A DNA stretch of 33,412 nucleotides from Oscillospiraceae bacterium. Its GTDB lineage: Bacteria > Bacillota > Clostridia > Oscillospirales > Oscillospiraceae. This document shows, in pieces, positions 1 to 7,967 of the stretch (within the stretch, counting starts at the first letter, position 1; each line of letters starts with the position of its first letter). Below the pieces are notes generated by a model that was given only the letters and a program-made list of their open reading frames with translations, was not told where the DNA came from and did no database searches. The position numbers and the translations under genes were made by a program. The stretch covers positions 1 to 33,412 of the forward strand of contig JAAWDI010000019.1 of NCBI GenBank assembly GCA_022793685.1. The letters are read 5' to 3'.

Positions 1-330
1 CATGGTGTCGGTGTTGCCGCCGCCGCCGGTGTCCCGACCCATAATGAGAAAGGTATAGAAGTCGTCCGACTTGCGCTCTCCGCTCACCTTGGGCTGCATG
101 GCGGTGATGTTCAGCTCTGAGCCGCCGGTCTCAGTGGGCGCAGGGGGTTCATTCCGTTTGTCTGGGTCGGGCCGGTGGAACAGGGCGTTATAAGCGATAA
201 TCAGCGCAATCAGCACGGCCAGCACCGCAACTGCTGCAATCAGGATGCGCTTGCGGATACGTTTCGTTTTGTCGGTATTGAGCAGCTTTTCCAGATGCTT
301 TCCTTTTTTCCGGTTGGGTTCAGGGGTCAT
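1..330 (-). CDS. LytR-CpsA-Psr (LCP) family protein, N-terminal part only
   Basis: The gene starts at 330 and runs off the left edge, so only the first 110 residues are visible. They show a basic cytoplasmic N-terminus, one membrane segment (about residues 28-50, rich in Ala/Val/Leu/Ile), a Pro/Glu-rich linker, and then the opening of the LCP domain (DFYTFLIMGRDTGGGGNTDT, residues about 90-109). Its Asp/Arg pattern is typical of the LCP pyrophosphate-lipid site. The family attaches glycopolymers such as teichoic acids to peptidoglycan outside the cell. The start codon overlaps the stop of the nadD-yqeK gene (ATGA, 327-330), so it is the last visible member of the smc operon and probably translationally coupled. 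The family call is inferred from a partial domain; the catalytic arginines lie outside the window. Confidence 0.82.
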   Translation of the reverse strand, partial: MTPEPNRKKGKHLEKLLNTDKTKRIRKRILIAAVAVLAVLIALIIAYNALFHRPDPDKRNEPPAPTETGGSELNITAMQPKVSGERKSDDFYTFLIMGRDTGGGGNTDTM

Positions 331-1526
331 AACACATTTCCTTTCAGCCAGTTCAGCGCCTCTTGAGTAGCCGGGTGTACCGGAAGCGTTCGGCCATTCA
401 TCTCTTCTATGGTCATGGCAAGACCTTCAGCCACCGCTCTGTCTAAATCCAATTCTGCCAGCCGCCGGAGTTTCTCCACACCATCAAAATGACGGGTTGG
501 CTCCATGTAGTCAGCCAGATAGAGCACCTTCTCCAACGCCGTCATCTCCGGCCGCCCGGTGGTGTGATAGTATATCGCCCCCACCACATCGTCCGGCTCC
601 CCGAAGACATGCTTCGCAATGGCCGCGCCCGTCTTGGAATGGAGCAATTTCAAGGTTTCCCGCTCCAAGTTATCCAATACGATACCATATTCTTCACACA
701 ATTTCAACTGCTCGTCCAGGGTGAGATATTTGGTGCAGTCGTGCAAAATCGCCGCCCGGCGGGCCTTGTCCGGGTCAACGCCCCAGCGATGGGCCAGCAA
801 CACCGCCGTCTCCTCTGTGCCGCGAATATGGGGGATTCGCTTTGCCTTCACCATGGAGTGGGATACTGCGCGCAGGTCGCTGTCCGGCAAATGCTTCAAA
901 TCAGCATTTGTGCCGTACAGCCCCTTCCGCAGGATATAGCCATACACCGGCGCCGCCAAATAGGCGGAGGTATCCTCCCCTGCTGCCAGCATGGCCCGAA
1001 GCCGGGTAGACGACACATCCACGATATTGGGAAGCGCAATGACCGAACTGCCCGCGCCAAAGGTGCGTTGGAGGTACTCGGCATGCGCCTTCAGTTTTTG
1101 CGCGCTGTCATCCTCGCTGCGGGCAAAGCCGACTATTTTACACTCTGCCAAGATTTCACCTGCGCGGTACCAGTTCTGTACGGTGAGGAACATATCGCTG
1201 CCCATCAGCAGGTAAAGCTCTGCCTCCGGATATTTTTCATGAATCGAGGAAACGGTATCCACCGTATAGCTCTTGCCGGAACGCTCCAGCTCCAGAGCAG
1301 AAACCTCTGCCAGCTCCCCAAATCGAAGCCCATCCACCGCAATGGAGAGCATCTCCAGCCGACAGGCGGCGGAGGCAGCGTCCTCTGAAAGCTGCTTGTG
1401 GGGCGGCAGACTGGCCGGAACAAACAGGAGCTTGTCCAACCCCAACACAGTGCAGGCGGCAGCCGCCGCATTGGTATGGCCCAAGTGCGGCGGGTTAAAG
1501 GTGCCTCCGTAAATACCCACTTTCAT
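327..1526 (-). CDS. nadD: NadD-YqeK fusion: nicotinate-nucleotide adenylyltransferase with C-terminal HD hydrolase
   Basis: A 399-residue protein made of two enzymes. Residues 1 to about 200 are NadD: nucleotidyltransferase motif GGTFNPPHLGH near the N-terminus and SSTRLR near the end. NadD makes deamido-NAD from nicotinate mononucleotide and ATP. Residues about 212-399 are a YqeK-type HD domain with its metal ligands (HSMVKAKR, ILHDCTKYL, YYHTTGRPEM, LYLADYMEP). YqeK proteins are known as symmetrical diadenosine tetraphosphate (Ap4A) hydrolases. In Bacillus, nadD and yqeK are separate adjacent genes; here one reading frame without an internal stop joins them. The ATG at 1526 follows a good GAGGAGG site. 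Downstream LCP overlaps by 4 bases; yhbY lies 32 bases upstream. Both functions look intact. The fused architecture is seen directly; its advantage is unknown. Confidence 0.95.
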   Translation of the reverse strand: MKVGIYGGTFNPPHLGHTNAAAAACTVLGLDKLLFVPASLPPHKQLSEDAASAACRLEMLSIAVDGLRFGELAEVSALELERSGKSYTVDTVSSIHEKYPEAELYLLMGSDMFLTVQNWYRAGEILAECKIVGFARSEDDSAQKLKAHAEYLQRTFGAGSSVIALPNIVDVSSTRLRAMLAAGEDTSAYLAAPVYGYILRKGLYGTNADLKHLPDSDLRAVSHSMVKAKRIPHIRGTEETAVLLAHRWGVDPDKARRAAILHDCTKYLTLDEQLKLCEEYGIVLDNLERETLKLLHSKTGAAIAKHVFGEPDDVVGAIYYHTTGRPEMTALEKVLYLADYMEPTRHFDGVEKLRRLAELDLDRAVAEGLAMTIEEMNGRTLPVHPATQEALNWLKGNVL

Positions 1527-1558
1527 GTTGAAGCCTCCTCTTTCCTATGGTTCAAAAA

Positions 1559-1870
1559 TTATTTTCCCTTCGTCAGCTTGATACGCTGGTCCTTCGGTTT
1601 GCTGTGGCTCTCACGGTAAAGGACAAACTTACTTCCAATTACCTGCACCACCTCACTGCGGGTAGCCTGTGCCAGTGCGTCGGCACCCTCCCGTGCGGAG
1701 AGGAGCGAATTTTCAAGCACCCGCCCTTTGATGAGTTCACGGGCTTCCAAAGCATCGTCCGCCTGCTTGACCAGATTTCCGCCAATGCCCTCCTTGCCTA
1801 CATGCACAATGGTATCCAGACTGTTGGCCAATCCTCGGAGCTGTGCCCGCTGTTTGCTTGTCAGTTCCAT
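1559..1870 (-). CDS. yhbY: YhbY-family RNA-binding protein (CRM/KH-like)
   Basis: A 103-residue protein beginning MELTSKQRAQLRGLANSL, with the loop GKEGIGGN (the GxxG element of the CRM/KH-like RNA-binding fold) and an ELIKGRVLEN segment typical of YhbY. Members associate with pre-50S ribosomal particles and are thought to help ribosome assembly. The open frame extends 35 codons further upstream, but those residues do not resemble the family and would run into rdgB, so I choose the ATG at 1870. It lies between rdgB (25 bases upstream) and nadD-yqeK (32 bases downstream); yhbY next to nadD is a widely conserved Firmicute pairing. The short basic C-terminal tail after the domain is variable in this family. 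Confidence 0.92.
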   Translation of the reverse strand: MELTSKQRAQLRGLANSLDTIVHVGKEGIGGNLVKQADDALEARELIKGRVLENSLLSAREGADALAQATRSEVVQVIGSKFVLYRESHSKPKDQRIKLTKGK

Positions 1871-1895
1871 TTCGTTCTCACATACTCCATTCCGT

Positions 1896-2495
1896 TTAAC
1901 CGCTATGGGCGGCCAAATATTTCTCCAATTCCGTTTTGAACTGCGCCATGGCACGTCCCCGGTGAGAAATTTCATTCTTCTCCTCCGGAGTCATCTGAGC
2001 ATAGGTCTTATGCTTCTCCGCAACCAGAAAAATGGGGTCATAGCCGAAATTTCCGTCCCCCATGGGAGCATGGGCAATGGCACCGGCGCACTCTCCCTGT
2101 GCGGTAAGCACGTCCCCATTTGGGAAGCAGCAGGTAACCACCGACACAAATTTGGCTCGCCGGTCAAGCTGACCTCGCAGGTTTTCCAGCAGGAGCTTGT
2201 TGCGGCCTGCGTCGTCCAGTCCCTCGCCGCCGTAACGGGCGGAGTAAACGCCGGGCGCGCCGTTCAGCGCGTCCACCATCAGGCCGGAGTCGTCCGCGAT
2301 GGCGGGAAGTCCGGTGGCTTCTGTCACCGCCTTTGCTTTCAAAAGGGAGTTCTCCTCAAAGGTGGTTCCCGTCTCCTCCACTTCGACGTTCACGCCCACG
2401 TCCTCTTCGTTGACCACCTCTACCCCAAGAGAGGACAAGATGGCCTGCATCTCTTTCAGCTTCTTCGGGTTCCGGCTTGCCAGTACCGCTTTCAT
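1896..2495 (-). CDS. rdgB: XTP/dITP diphosphatase (non-canonical purine NTP pyrophosphatase)
   Basis: A 199-residue member of the Ham1/RdgB family. The substrate motif SRNPKKLKEM is at the N-terminus, and the acidic, metal-binding ADDSGLMVDAL lies about one third in, followed by GVYSARYGG. C-terminal SHRGRAM completes the family signature. The enzyme hydrolyses ITP, dITP and XTP to monophosphates, keeping deaminated purines out of DNA and RNA. Length is normal for the family (about 195-205). ATG at 2495 is preceded by GGGGAGAG. It follows ftsY by 18 bases and precedes yhbY, inside the smc-ftsY operon. Nothing odd. Confidence 0.96.
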   Translation of the reverse strand: MKAVLASRNPKKLKEMQAILSSLGVEVVNEEDVGVNVEVEETGTTFEENSLLKAKAVTEATGLPAIADDSGLMVDALNGAPGVYSARYGGEGLDDAGRNKLLLENLRGQLDRRAKFVSVVTCCFPNGDVLTAQGECAGAIAHAPMGDGNFGYDPIFLVAEKHKTYAQMTPEEKNEISHRGRAMAQFKTELEKYLAAHSG

Positions 2496-2513
2496 GTGCG
2501 CTCTCTCCCCTCT

Positions 2514-3380
2514 TCACAGCAATGCTTCTGTATAGCTCTTTGCGTCAAAGGGCTGCAAATCATCGATGCCCTCGCCAAGTCCCACATATTTTACCGGCAA
2601 GCCCATCTCCCGGGCAATGGCCACTACAATGCCGCCTTTGGCGGTACCGTCCAGCTTGGTCAACACAATTCCTGTGAGGGGCACGCTCTCCTTGAACTGC
2701 TTTGCCTGAATCAGACCGTTCTGTCCTGTGGTAGCATCCAGCACCAGTAATGTTTCACGGGCGGCGTCGGGAACTTCCCGCTCCACCACACGGCCGATTT
2801 TGCTGAGTTCGTTCATCAGGTTCTGCTTGTTGTGCAGACGCCCCGCAGTATCCACCAGTACCACATCCACACCACGAGCCTTGGCGGCAGACATGGCGTC
2901 AAATACCACAGCGGCGGGGTCAGAGCCTTCCCCCTGCTTCACGATGTCCAGCCCGGCCCGCTCTGCCCAGATGGTGAGTTGGTCGGCGGCGGCAGCCCGG
3001 AAGGTATCTCCGGCGGCCAGCAGGACGCGCTTGCCGTCGTCCTTCAGACGCTTGCCCAGCTTGCCGATGGTGGTGGTCTTGCCCACGCCGTTCACGCCGA
3101 TAAACAGCACCACCGACGGCTTGGTGGAGAGGTTCAACGCGCTGTCCTCCACCGTGAGCATCTCGCATAAAATTTCGCGCATGAGGGCGCGGCCGCCCTC
3201 CACGTCCTTCACTTTTTCCGCCTTGGCCCGGCGGCGAAGCTCCTCCACCGCCTCAAGCGCGGTGTCCATCCCCATATCGGAGAGGATAAGGCTCTCCTCC
3301 AGCTCGTCGTAAAAGTCGTCGTCCAACTGAGAGAAGCCGTTGAAAATGCCGATTTTTTTAATTTTATCGAATAGGCCCAT
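2514..3380 (-). CDS. ftsY: Signal recognition particle receptor FtsY
   Basis: A 288-residue SRP-type GTPase starting MGLFDKIKKIG. It has a short N helical domain (about 1-80), then the G domain: P-loop GVNGVGKTTTIGKL, ATRAA-like DTFRAAAADQL, DTAGRLHNK and TKLDGTAKGG, ending in the GVGE-like VGLGEGIDDLQPF. FtsY docks SRP-ribosome complexes at the membrane for co-translational insertion. The acidic A domain found in enterobacteria is absent, as usual in Firmicutes. The open frame allows a start 7 codons earlier, but ATG at 3380 has a clean GGAGG nine bases upstream and gives the conserved N-terminus. It lies 17 bases after the zinc-ribbon gene, in the conserved smc-ftsY order. Confidence 0.96.
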   Translation of the reverse strand: MGLFDKIKKIGIFNGFSQLDDDFYDELEESLILSDMGMDTALEAVEELRRRAKAEKVKDVEGGRALMREILCEMLTVEDSALNLSTKPSVVLFIGVNGVGKTTTIGKLGKRLKDDGKRVLLAAGDTFRAAAADQLTIWAERAGLDIVKQGEGSDPAAVVFDAMSAAKARGVDVVLVDTAGRLHNKQNLMNELSKIGRVVEREVPDAARETLLVLDATTGQNGLIQAKQFKESVPLTGIVLTKLDGTAKGGIVVAIAREMGLPVKYVGLGEGIDDLQPFDAKSYTEALL

Positions 3381-3397
3381 GCCGTTCCACCTCCGCG

Positions 3398-3649
3398 TCA
3401 ATCTTTCGCGTTATAGTCGATCTCGTGGCCGCAGTTCTTGCAAAAAGCGCCGCGTCCGTAGCCCAAACATTCCCCGCAGTAGGGGCAGCGCACCAAAAGT
3501 AGATCCAGCACCACAAAAGCGAGCACTAACGCCACCCATACGAAAAAAAGCCAGTTCCACTTCACCGTCGCTCCCACAATAGCCACAACACAGGCGGCCA
3601 ACAAAGGCAGCCTCGCCATCCATATTTTCTGCCGCAAACTTAGCCTCAC
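3398..3649 (-). CDS. Small membrane protein with C-terminal zinc ribbon, unknown function
   Basis: An 83-residue protein: two hydrophobic segments (about residues 13-29 and 33-53) followed by a cytoplasmic-looking zinc ribbon with Cys55-x2-Cys58 and Cys70-x2-Cys73. Its GTG start (3647-3649) overlaps the TGA of smc (3646-3648) in a GTGA overlap, so translation is probably coupled to smc. It ends 17 bases before ftsY. The GC-rich, native codon use, tight coupling and coherent domain layout argue it is a real gene. I do not recognise a named family. A role near the Smc or SRP pathways is only suggested by position. Confidence 0.8.
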   Translation of the reverse strand: MRLSLRQKIWMARLPLLAACVVAIVGATVKWNWLFFVWVALVLAFVVLDLLLVRCPYCGECLGYGRGAFCKNCGHEIDYNAKD

Positions 3650-6600
3650 TTGATTTTTAACTCCCGTTCCACGTCATTCAAATTGATGGTCAGCATTCGG
3701 CTGACCCCCTGCTCCTGCATGGTGACGCCGTAGAGTACATCGGCCTCCTCCATGGTGCCGCGGCGGTGTGTGATGACAATGAACTGGGTCTTGTCGCTCA
3801 TCTGCCGCATATAGCGGGCAAAACGCACCACATTGTTGTCGTCCAGCGCAGCCTCAATCTCGTCCATCACAACAAAGGGCGTCGGGCGCACCTTGAGGAT
3901 AGCGAAGTACAGGGCGATGGCCACAAAAGCCTTTTCGCCGCCGGACAGCAGGGTGATGATTTTCAGCGCCTTGCCAGGGGGCTGTACCCGTATCTCAATG
4001 CCGCAGTTGAGAATGTCATCCTGGTCCTCCAATTCCAGGGTGGCGCGGCCTCCGCCAAACAGCTCCAGGAAGGTCTCCCCAAACGCCTTGTTGATGACCG
4101 CGAACTGCTCTGCAAAGATGGTCTTCATCTCTCCGGTGATGTCCCGAATGATGGTCTCCAGCTCGCCCTTGGCCTTTTCCACGTCGTCCCGCTGTCCGGT
4201 GAAATAGGTATATCGCTCATTCACCTGCTCAAATTCCTCAATGGCGTCCACGTTGATGTTGCCAAGGCTTGAAATGGAACGCTTCAACTCCCCGATACGC
4301 TTCTGGGCTTTGGGCACGGACTCCAGCTCCAGCCTCTGGGCCATGGCCGCCTCGTGGGTCAGCTCATAAGTCTCCCACAGCTTGTCCAAAAGCTGCTTCT
4401 CCTCCATGGCGGCGCTGTTCTTCTTTTGCTCCAGCAGGGATGTCTCCCGTTCCATGCCCAAAAGCTCGCTGTTCTTGTCGCGGCTCTCCTTGTCCAGCCG
4501 ATTGCGTTCCGCTTCTAACTTTAGTTTCTCCTCATTCAGGCGGCGTATTTCTTCTTCCTGCCCGGCATTCTCTCCACGGATAGCGCGCAGCTTGGCCTCT
4601 TTTTCCGTGATTTCCGCGTCCAACGCCTCATTCTGGCTCTCATAGCCCTTGATGCGCTCAATCTGCTGGTCGTGGTCGCCCGCCAAATCCTCGTGCATGG
4701 CGGACAACTCCGCAAGGCTCTGTTCCGCAGCGGCGCGCTGGGCGTCCAACGCAGCCATGTCAGAGCGAATACCCGCCATTTCTGCGGCAATACGCTCAGA
4801 ACGGCTTTGCAGGTCGCTCTGCCCCTTCTGCTTCCCTTCGGCCTCCGCACGCAGCGCTGCGGCGGCGCCCTCCATCTGCTCAATACGGCTGCGGGCGGCA
4901 GCGGTATCTGCCTCGGTTTGAGCCGCCCGCTCCTTCACCTGCTCAAGCTCCCCGCGCCGGGCGTCCCGCGCTCCCTCCAAGTCCCGCAAAGCGCTCTCAT
5001 AACGGTCGCGGCGCTCCTTCTGCTGGAGCATGGTGTCCTCCAGCGCACGCTGCTGGGTACGCGCGGTCTCCATCTCATACTCCGCCGCCGTCAGCTCGCG
5101 GGCCGCTTCCTCTCTGGCCTGCCGGGCAGACTGAAGCTGTCCCTCCAAGCCCTCCATCTGCTTGTGGAGCCGCTCCAACTCGTTGGCGCGGGACAGGATG
5201 CCGGCGCTTCGGCTGGCGGAACCGCCTGTCATAGAGCCGCCGGCATTGAGTACCTGACCGTCCAGTGTAACAATGCGGAACTGGTAGCCATACTTGCGGG
5301 CGATAGCGATGGCAGCGTCCATGTCCTCCGCGATGACCACCCGGCCCAGCAGGTTGGAAAATACGTTTTTATACTTGAGGTCAAACGCGATAATTTGGTC
5401 GGCAACACCCAAAAAGCCCTGTTCCCGTTCCACGCCCTGCTCCCGAAGCTGATGGGGACGGATGGAACTGAGGGGCAGGAAGGTAGCCCGGCCTCCGTCC
5501 CGACGCTTCAGGTACTGAATGGCGGCTTTGCCGTCCTCTTCCCGCTCTACCACCAAATTCTGCATAGCGCCGCCCAAGGCGGTCTCAATGGCCACGGTAA
5601 ACTTATCCGGCACATGGAGCAGACCCGCCACCGGGCCGTACACCCCGCGGAGGGAACCGCGCTCCGCCTCATTCATCACCAAGCGGACGGCCTTGGAATA
5701 ACCCTCGTATTCCTTTTCCATCTCCGTTAAAAGCTGAATACGGGAACGGAGAGCGTTCTCCTCCATCTGCAAACGGACATGAGCTTCCTCCGCCTGCTTG
5801 GCCTTTTTTCGGCGGCCGTCCAGACGCAGTTCATAGCCATTGATGACATTTTTCAGGCTGTCCCGCTCTTCCAGCGCGTCCTGGTATTCCGTTTCCGCTG
5901 TTTGCAGATTGGCCTTCGCCTCGGCAAGACGCGCCTCTCCCTCGGACAGATCCCGGCGGATGGTCTCGTCCCGGTCAAGCAATTCCTGCGCGGCGGCGGC
6001 CAGCGCGGAAAGCAGTGCCCTTGTCTCCGATGCAGTAGCGTTCTCCATGGCCTCTCTGGCCCGAAGCTGCTCCAATTCGGCGCTGACGCTGCCTGCGCCC
6101 GCCGCAGCCTCTTCCGCTTCCCGCTGCTTGGCAGACAGAGTGTTCTGCGCTTCTTCTGTCTTTTGCTTCAATTCTTCCAGCAGAGCTTTGCGCTCCTCCA
6201 TCTGCTGAAAAATACTCCCTGCACGCCCTTCCTGCCTGTCCAACTCCGCCCGCATCCGGGCCGCATTGTCCAAGTTGTTCTGTACGTTAGCGCGCAAGAC
6301 GGCCACGGCGCTTTCCAGCTCGCTGACCGTAGCGGTGCGGGAAGCGATGGCAAAGCGGACGGCCTCGGCGGCAACGTCCTTTTCCCGCATGGCCTCGCTC
6401 ATCTGCTCCACTTGAGCGTAAAGGTTTTCTACCGCCTGCTGAGCCTCCTGCTTCTGGCGGAGAGCCTGCTCATAGTCGGCGGCATATTTGATGCCGTTCT
6501 GCCGCACCCGCTCCAGATTTTCCAGCCAAACGGAAATCTCAAGCCCCCGCAGCTCGTCCCGCAGGACAAGGAATTTCTTCGCCTTCTCCGCCTGGGTGCG

Positions 6601-7215
6601 CAGCGGCTCTACCCGCAGCTCCAGCTCCTCGATTTTATCGTTGATACGCACCAGATTTTCGTCGGTGCGCTCCAGCTTGCGCTCTGCCTCTTCCTTGCGG
6701 TGGCGAAAGCGGGAAATGCCCGCTGCCTCTTCAAAGACTTCCCGACGGTCAGCACTCTTAACAGAGAGTATCTCGTCAATTTTACCCTGCCCGATGATGG
6801 AGTAACCCTCACGGCCCAGACCGGTGTCCATGAACAGCTCGTTCACGTCCTTCAGCCGCACACTGCGCCTGTTGATGTAGTACTCGCTCTCTCCGCTGCG
6901 GTAGTAGCGGCGGGTCACCATGACCTCGCTCTCCTCCACATCAAAGAGGTGGGTGGTGTTGTCCAGGATGAGGGAGACCTCGGCATAACCCGTTTGCTTC
7001 CGCTTGGCGGTGCCGCCGAAAATGACGTCCTCCATCTTGCCCCCCCGGAGGGCGCGGGTGGACTGCTCGCCCATGACCCAGCGGATGGCGTCCGAAATGT
7101 TGGATTTGCCGCTCCCGTTGGGGCCGACGATGGCGGTGATGTCCTCGCCAAAGGTCAGCACAGTCTTGTCCGGAAACGACTTGAAGCCCTGAATTTCGAG
7201 CGCTTTTAAGTACAA
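3646..7215 (-). CDS. smc: Chromosome partition protein Smc
   Basis: A condensin ATPase of 1189 residues, normal length. It has the N-terminal ATPase half with Walker A GPNGSGKSN (about 31-39), a long coiled coil, a hinge near the middle (YGPVAGLLHVP to GRATFLPL), a second coiled coil, and the C-terminal half with signature LLSGGEKAFVAIAL and Walker B FVVMDEIEAALDD. Smc with ScpAB (not in this window) loads at origins and folds the chromosome. An open frame starts at GTG 7224, but TTG at 7213-7215 is favoured: it sits 8 bases after AGAAGG, and it gives MYLKALEIQGFKSF, the family's usual N-terminus. It heads an operon of seven visible genes and has its own promoter (7255-7284). Confidence 0.97.
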   Translation of the reverse strand: MYLKALEIQGFKSFPDKTVLTFGEDITAIVGPNGSGKSNISDAIRWVMGEQSTRALRGGKMEDVIFGGTAKRKQTGYAEVSLILDNTTHLFDVEESEVMVTRRYYRSGESEYYINRRSVRLKDVNELFMDTGLGREGYSIIGQGKIDEILSVKSADRREVFEEAAGISRFRHRKEEAERKLERTDENLVRINDKIEELELRVEPLRTQAEKAKKFLVLRDELRGLEISVWLENLERVRQNGIKYAADYEQALRQKQEAQQAVENLYAQVEQMSEAMREKDVAAEAVRFAIASRTATVSELESAVAVLRANVQNNLDNAARMRAELDRQEGRAGSIFQQMEERKALLEELKQKTEEAQNTLSAKQREAEEAAAGAGSVSAELEQLRAREAMENATASETRALLSALAAAAQELLDRDETIRRDLSEGEARLAEAKANLQTAETEYQDALEERDSLKNVINGYELRLDGRRKKAKQAEEAHVRLQMEENALRSRIQLLTEMEKEYEGYSKAVRLVMNEAERGSLRGVYGPVAGLLHVPDKFTVAIETALGGAMQNLVVEREEDGKAAIQYLKRRDGGRATFLPLSSIRPHQLREQGVEREQGFLGVADQIIAFDLKYKNVFSNLLGRVVIAEDMDAAIAIARKYGYQFRIVTLDGQVLNAGGSMTGGSASRSAGILSRANELERLHKQMEGLEGQLQSARQAREEAARELTAAEYEMETARTQQRALEDTMLQQKERRDRYESALRDLEGARDARRGELEQVKERAAQTEADTAAARSRIEQMEGAAAALRAEAEGKQKGQSDLQSRSERIAAEMAGIRSDMAALDAQRAAAEQSLAELSAMHEDLAGDHDQQIERIKGYESQNEALDAEITEKEAKLRAIRGENAGQEEEIRRLNEEKLKLEAERNRLDKESRDKNSELLGMERETSLLEQKKNSAAMEEKQLLDKLWETYELTHEAAMAQRLELESVPKAQKRIGELKRSISSLGNINVDAIEEFEQVNERYTYFTGQRDDVEKAKGELETIIRDITGEMKTIFAEQFAVINKAFGETFLELFGGGRATLELEDQDDILNCGIEIRVQPPGKALKIITLLSGGEKAFVAIALYFAILKVRPTPFVVMDEIEAALDDNNVVRFARYMRQMSDKTQFIVITHRRGTMEEADVLYGVTMQEQGVSRMLTINLNDVERELKIK

Positions 7216-7254
7216 ATCCAACACCTTCTGTCTGCATTGATATGATAACGAGAT

Positions 7255-7284
7255 ATTATATCATACCTTTTCATTTTTGTGCAA
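7255..7284 (-). promoter_or_regulatory. Sigma-A-type promoter of the smc operon
   Basis: On the minus strand TTGCAC (7279-7284) and a perfect TATAAT (7255-7260) are separated by 18 bases. The predicted start of transcription is about 35 bases before the smc start codon. Seen by eye only; the -10 box is consensus and the region is otherwise AT-rich compared with the flanking genes. Confidence 0.65.
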
Positions 7285-7340
7285 GAAAATTCCCATCTAT
7301 GCCATTTTTCGCTCTGGATTTTCCACTCGTAAGGAGTTCG

Positions 7341-7393
7341 TTGAAACGACTGCCTATCTGTGGTAAAATCAACCTATCGACACGTCGAGTGTC
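7341..7393 (+). promoter_or_regulatory. Promoter of the HD-domain gene with adjacent small inverted repeat
   Basis: TTGAAA (7341-7346), a 17-base spacer and TAAAAT (7364-7369) form a good sigma-A promoter pointing right. Right at the expected transcription start is a short inverted repeat, GACAC-GTCGA-GTGTC (7379-7393). It could be an operator or a tiny 5' hairpin; five-base arms are also easy to get by chance, so the promoter is much surer than the repeat. Confidence 0.6.
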
Positions 7394-7425
7394 ATAGACC
7401 GCCGCAGAAAAGGAGCGCGTACCTT

Positions 7426-7914
7426 ATGGGCATCTCAGAAATCATGGCAAAAATGATTTCGTTTTCAGAAGGGAACATCCATGACGTCAACCACTTCCTC
7501 AAAGTATGGGCTTACGCGAAAACCATCGGTGAACTGGAGCAACTGGACAGCGAGACTCAGCTTACCCTTGAGGTCGCCGCTATCACCCATGATATCGCCT
7601 GCCCGCTGTGCCGTGCCAAATACGGCAACACGAACGGCAAATATCAGGAAATAGAAGGGGCGCCGCTTGTGCGCCAGTTTTTATCAGATACCGGACTTTC
7701 CTCTGCTCAGGTGGAACGAATTGCTTATCTGGTCGGACATCATCACACCTATACCGATATTGAGGGGCTTGACTATCAAATTCTTGTGGAAGCCGACTAC
7801 ATTGTAAATGCAGAGGAGCACCCTTACCCTGCGGAAAACATCCGCAATTTTCAGGGCAAGGTCTTTCGCACCCCTTCCGGCGCCGCGCTCCTGCAAGCCA
7901 TCTACGGTCTCTGA
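7426..7914 (+). CDS. HD-domain phosphohydrolase, substrate unknown
   Basis: A 162-residue single-domain HD protein. The metal ligands appear complete: His23 (helix after FSEGNIHDVNH), His55-Asp56 (AAITHDIAC), a His cluster at 105-107 (GHHHTYTD) and Asp124 (ILVEADYIV). Such enzymes hydrolyse phosphoester bonds in nucleotides or signalling molecules; this sequence alone does not tell which. ATG at 7426 is chosen because AAGGAG lies 10 bases upstream; the longer open frame begins upstream of the likely transcription start. It is one of only three plus-strand genes, has its own promoter and a strong terminator, and stands between rnc and smc, which are neighbours in many Firmicutes. It is probably a stand-alone unit inserted there. 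Confidence 0.88.
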   Translation: MGISEIMAKMISFSEGNIHDVNHFLKVWAYAKTIGELEQLDSETQLTLEVAAITHDIACPLCRAKYGNTNGKYQEIEGAPLVRQFLSDTGLSSAQVERIAYLVGHHHTYTDIEGLDYQILVEADYIVNAEEHPYPAENIRNFQGKVFRTPSGAALLQAIYGL

Positions 7915-7928
7915 CGAAGTCCATAGGA

Positions 7929-7967
7929 AGAACCCCGCCTCCGCATTGCGGAGACGGGGTTCTTTTT
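7929..7967 (+). terminator. Intrinsic terminator after the HD gene, probably shared with rnc
   Basis: The arms AGAACCCCG-C-CTCCGC and GCGGAG-A-CGGGGTTCT pair around a three-base loop and are followed by TTTTT on the plus strand. The stem starts 14 bases after the HD stop codon. The rnc gene ends at 7966 on the other strand, so the same hairpin can also stop rnc transcripts, though its minus-strand tail is less U-rich. Confidence 0.88.

Noticed and set aside
4672-5730. 352-residue plus-strand open frame
   Set aside because: Antisense to the smc hinge and coiled coils; low-complexity, Leu/Arg/His-rich translation without motifs.
5779-7209. 476-residue plus-strand open frame
   Set aside because: It is antisense to smc, has no family character and arises from GC-rich codon bias in the coding strand.
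7241-7265. TATGAT/ATCATA inverted repeat around the smc -10 region
   Set aside because: Six-base AT-rich arms next to a -10 box are expected by chance; no further symmetry supports an operator.
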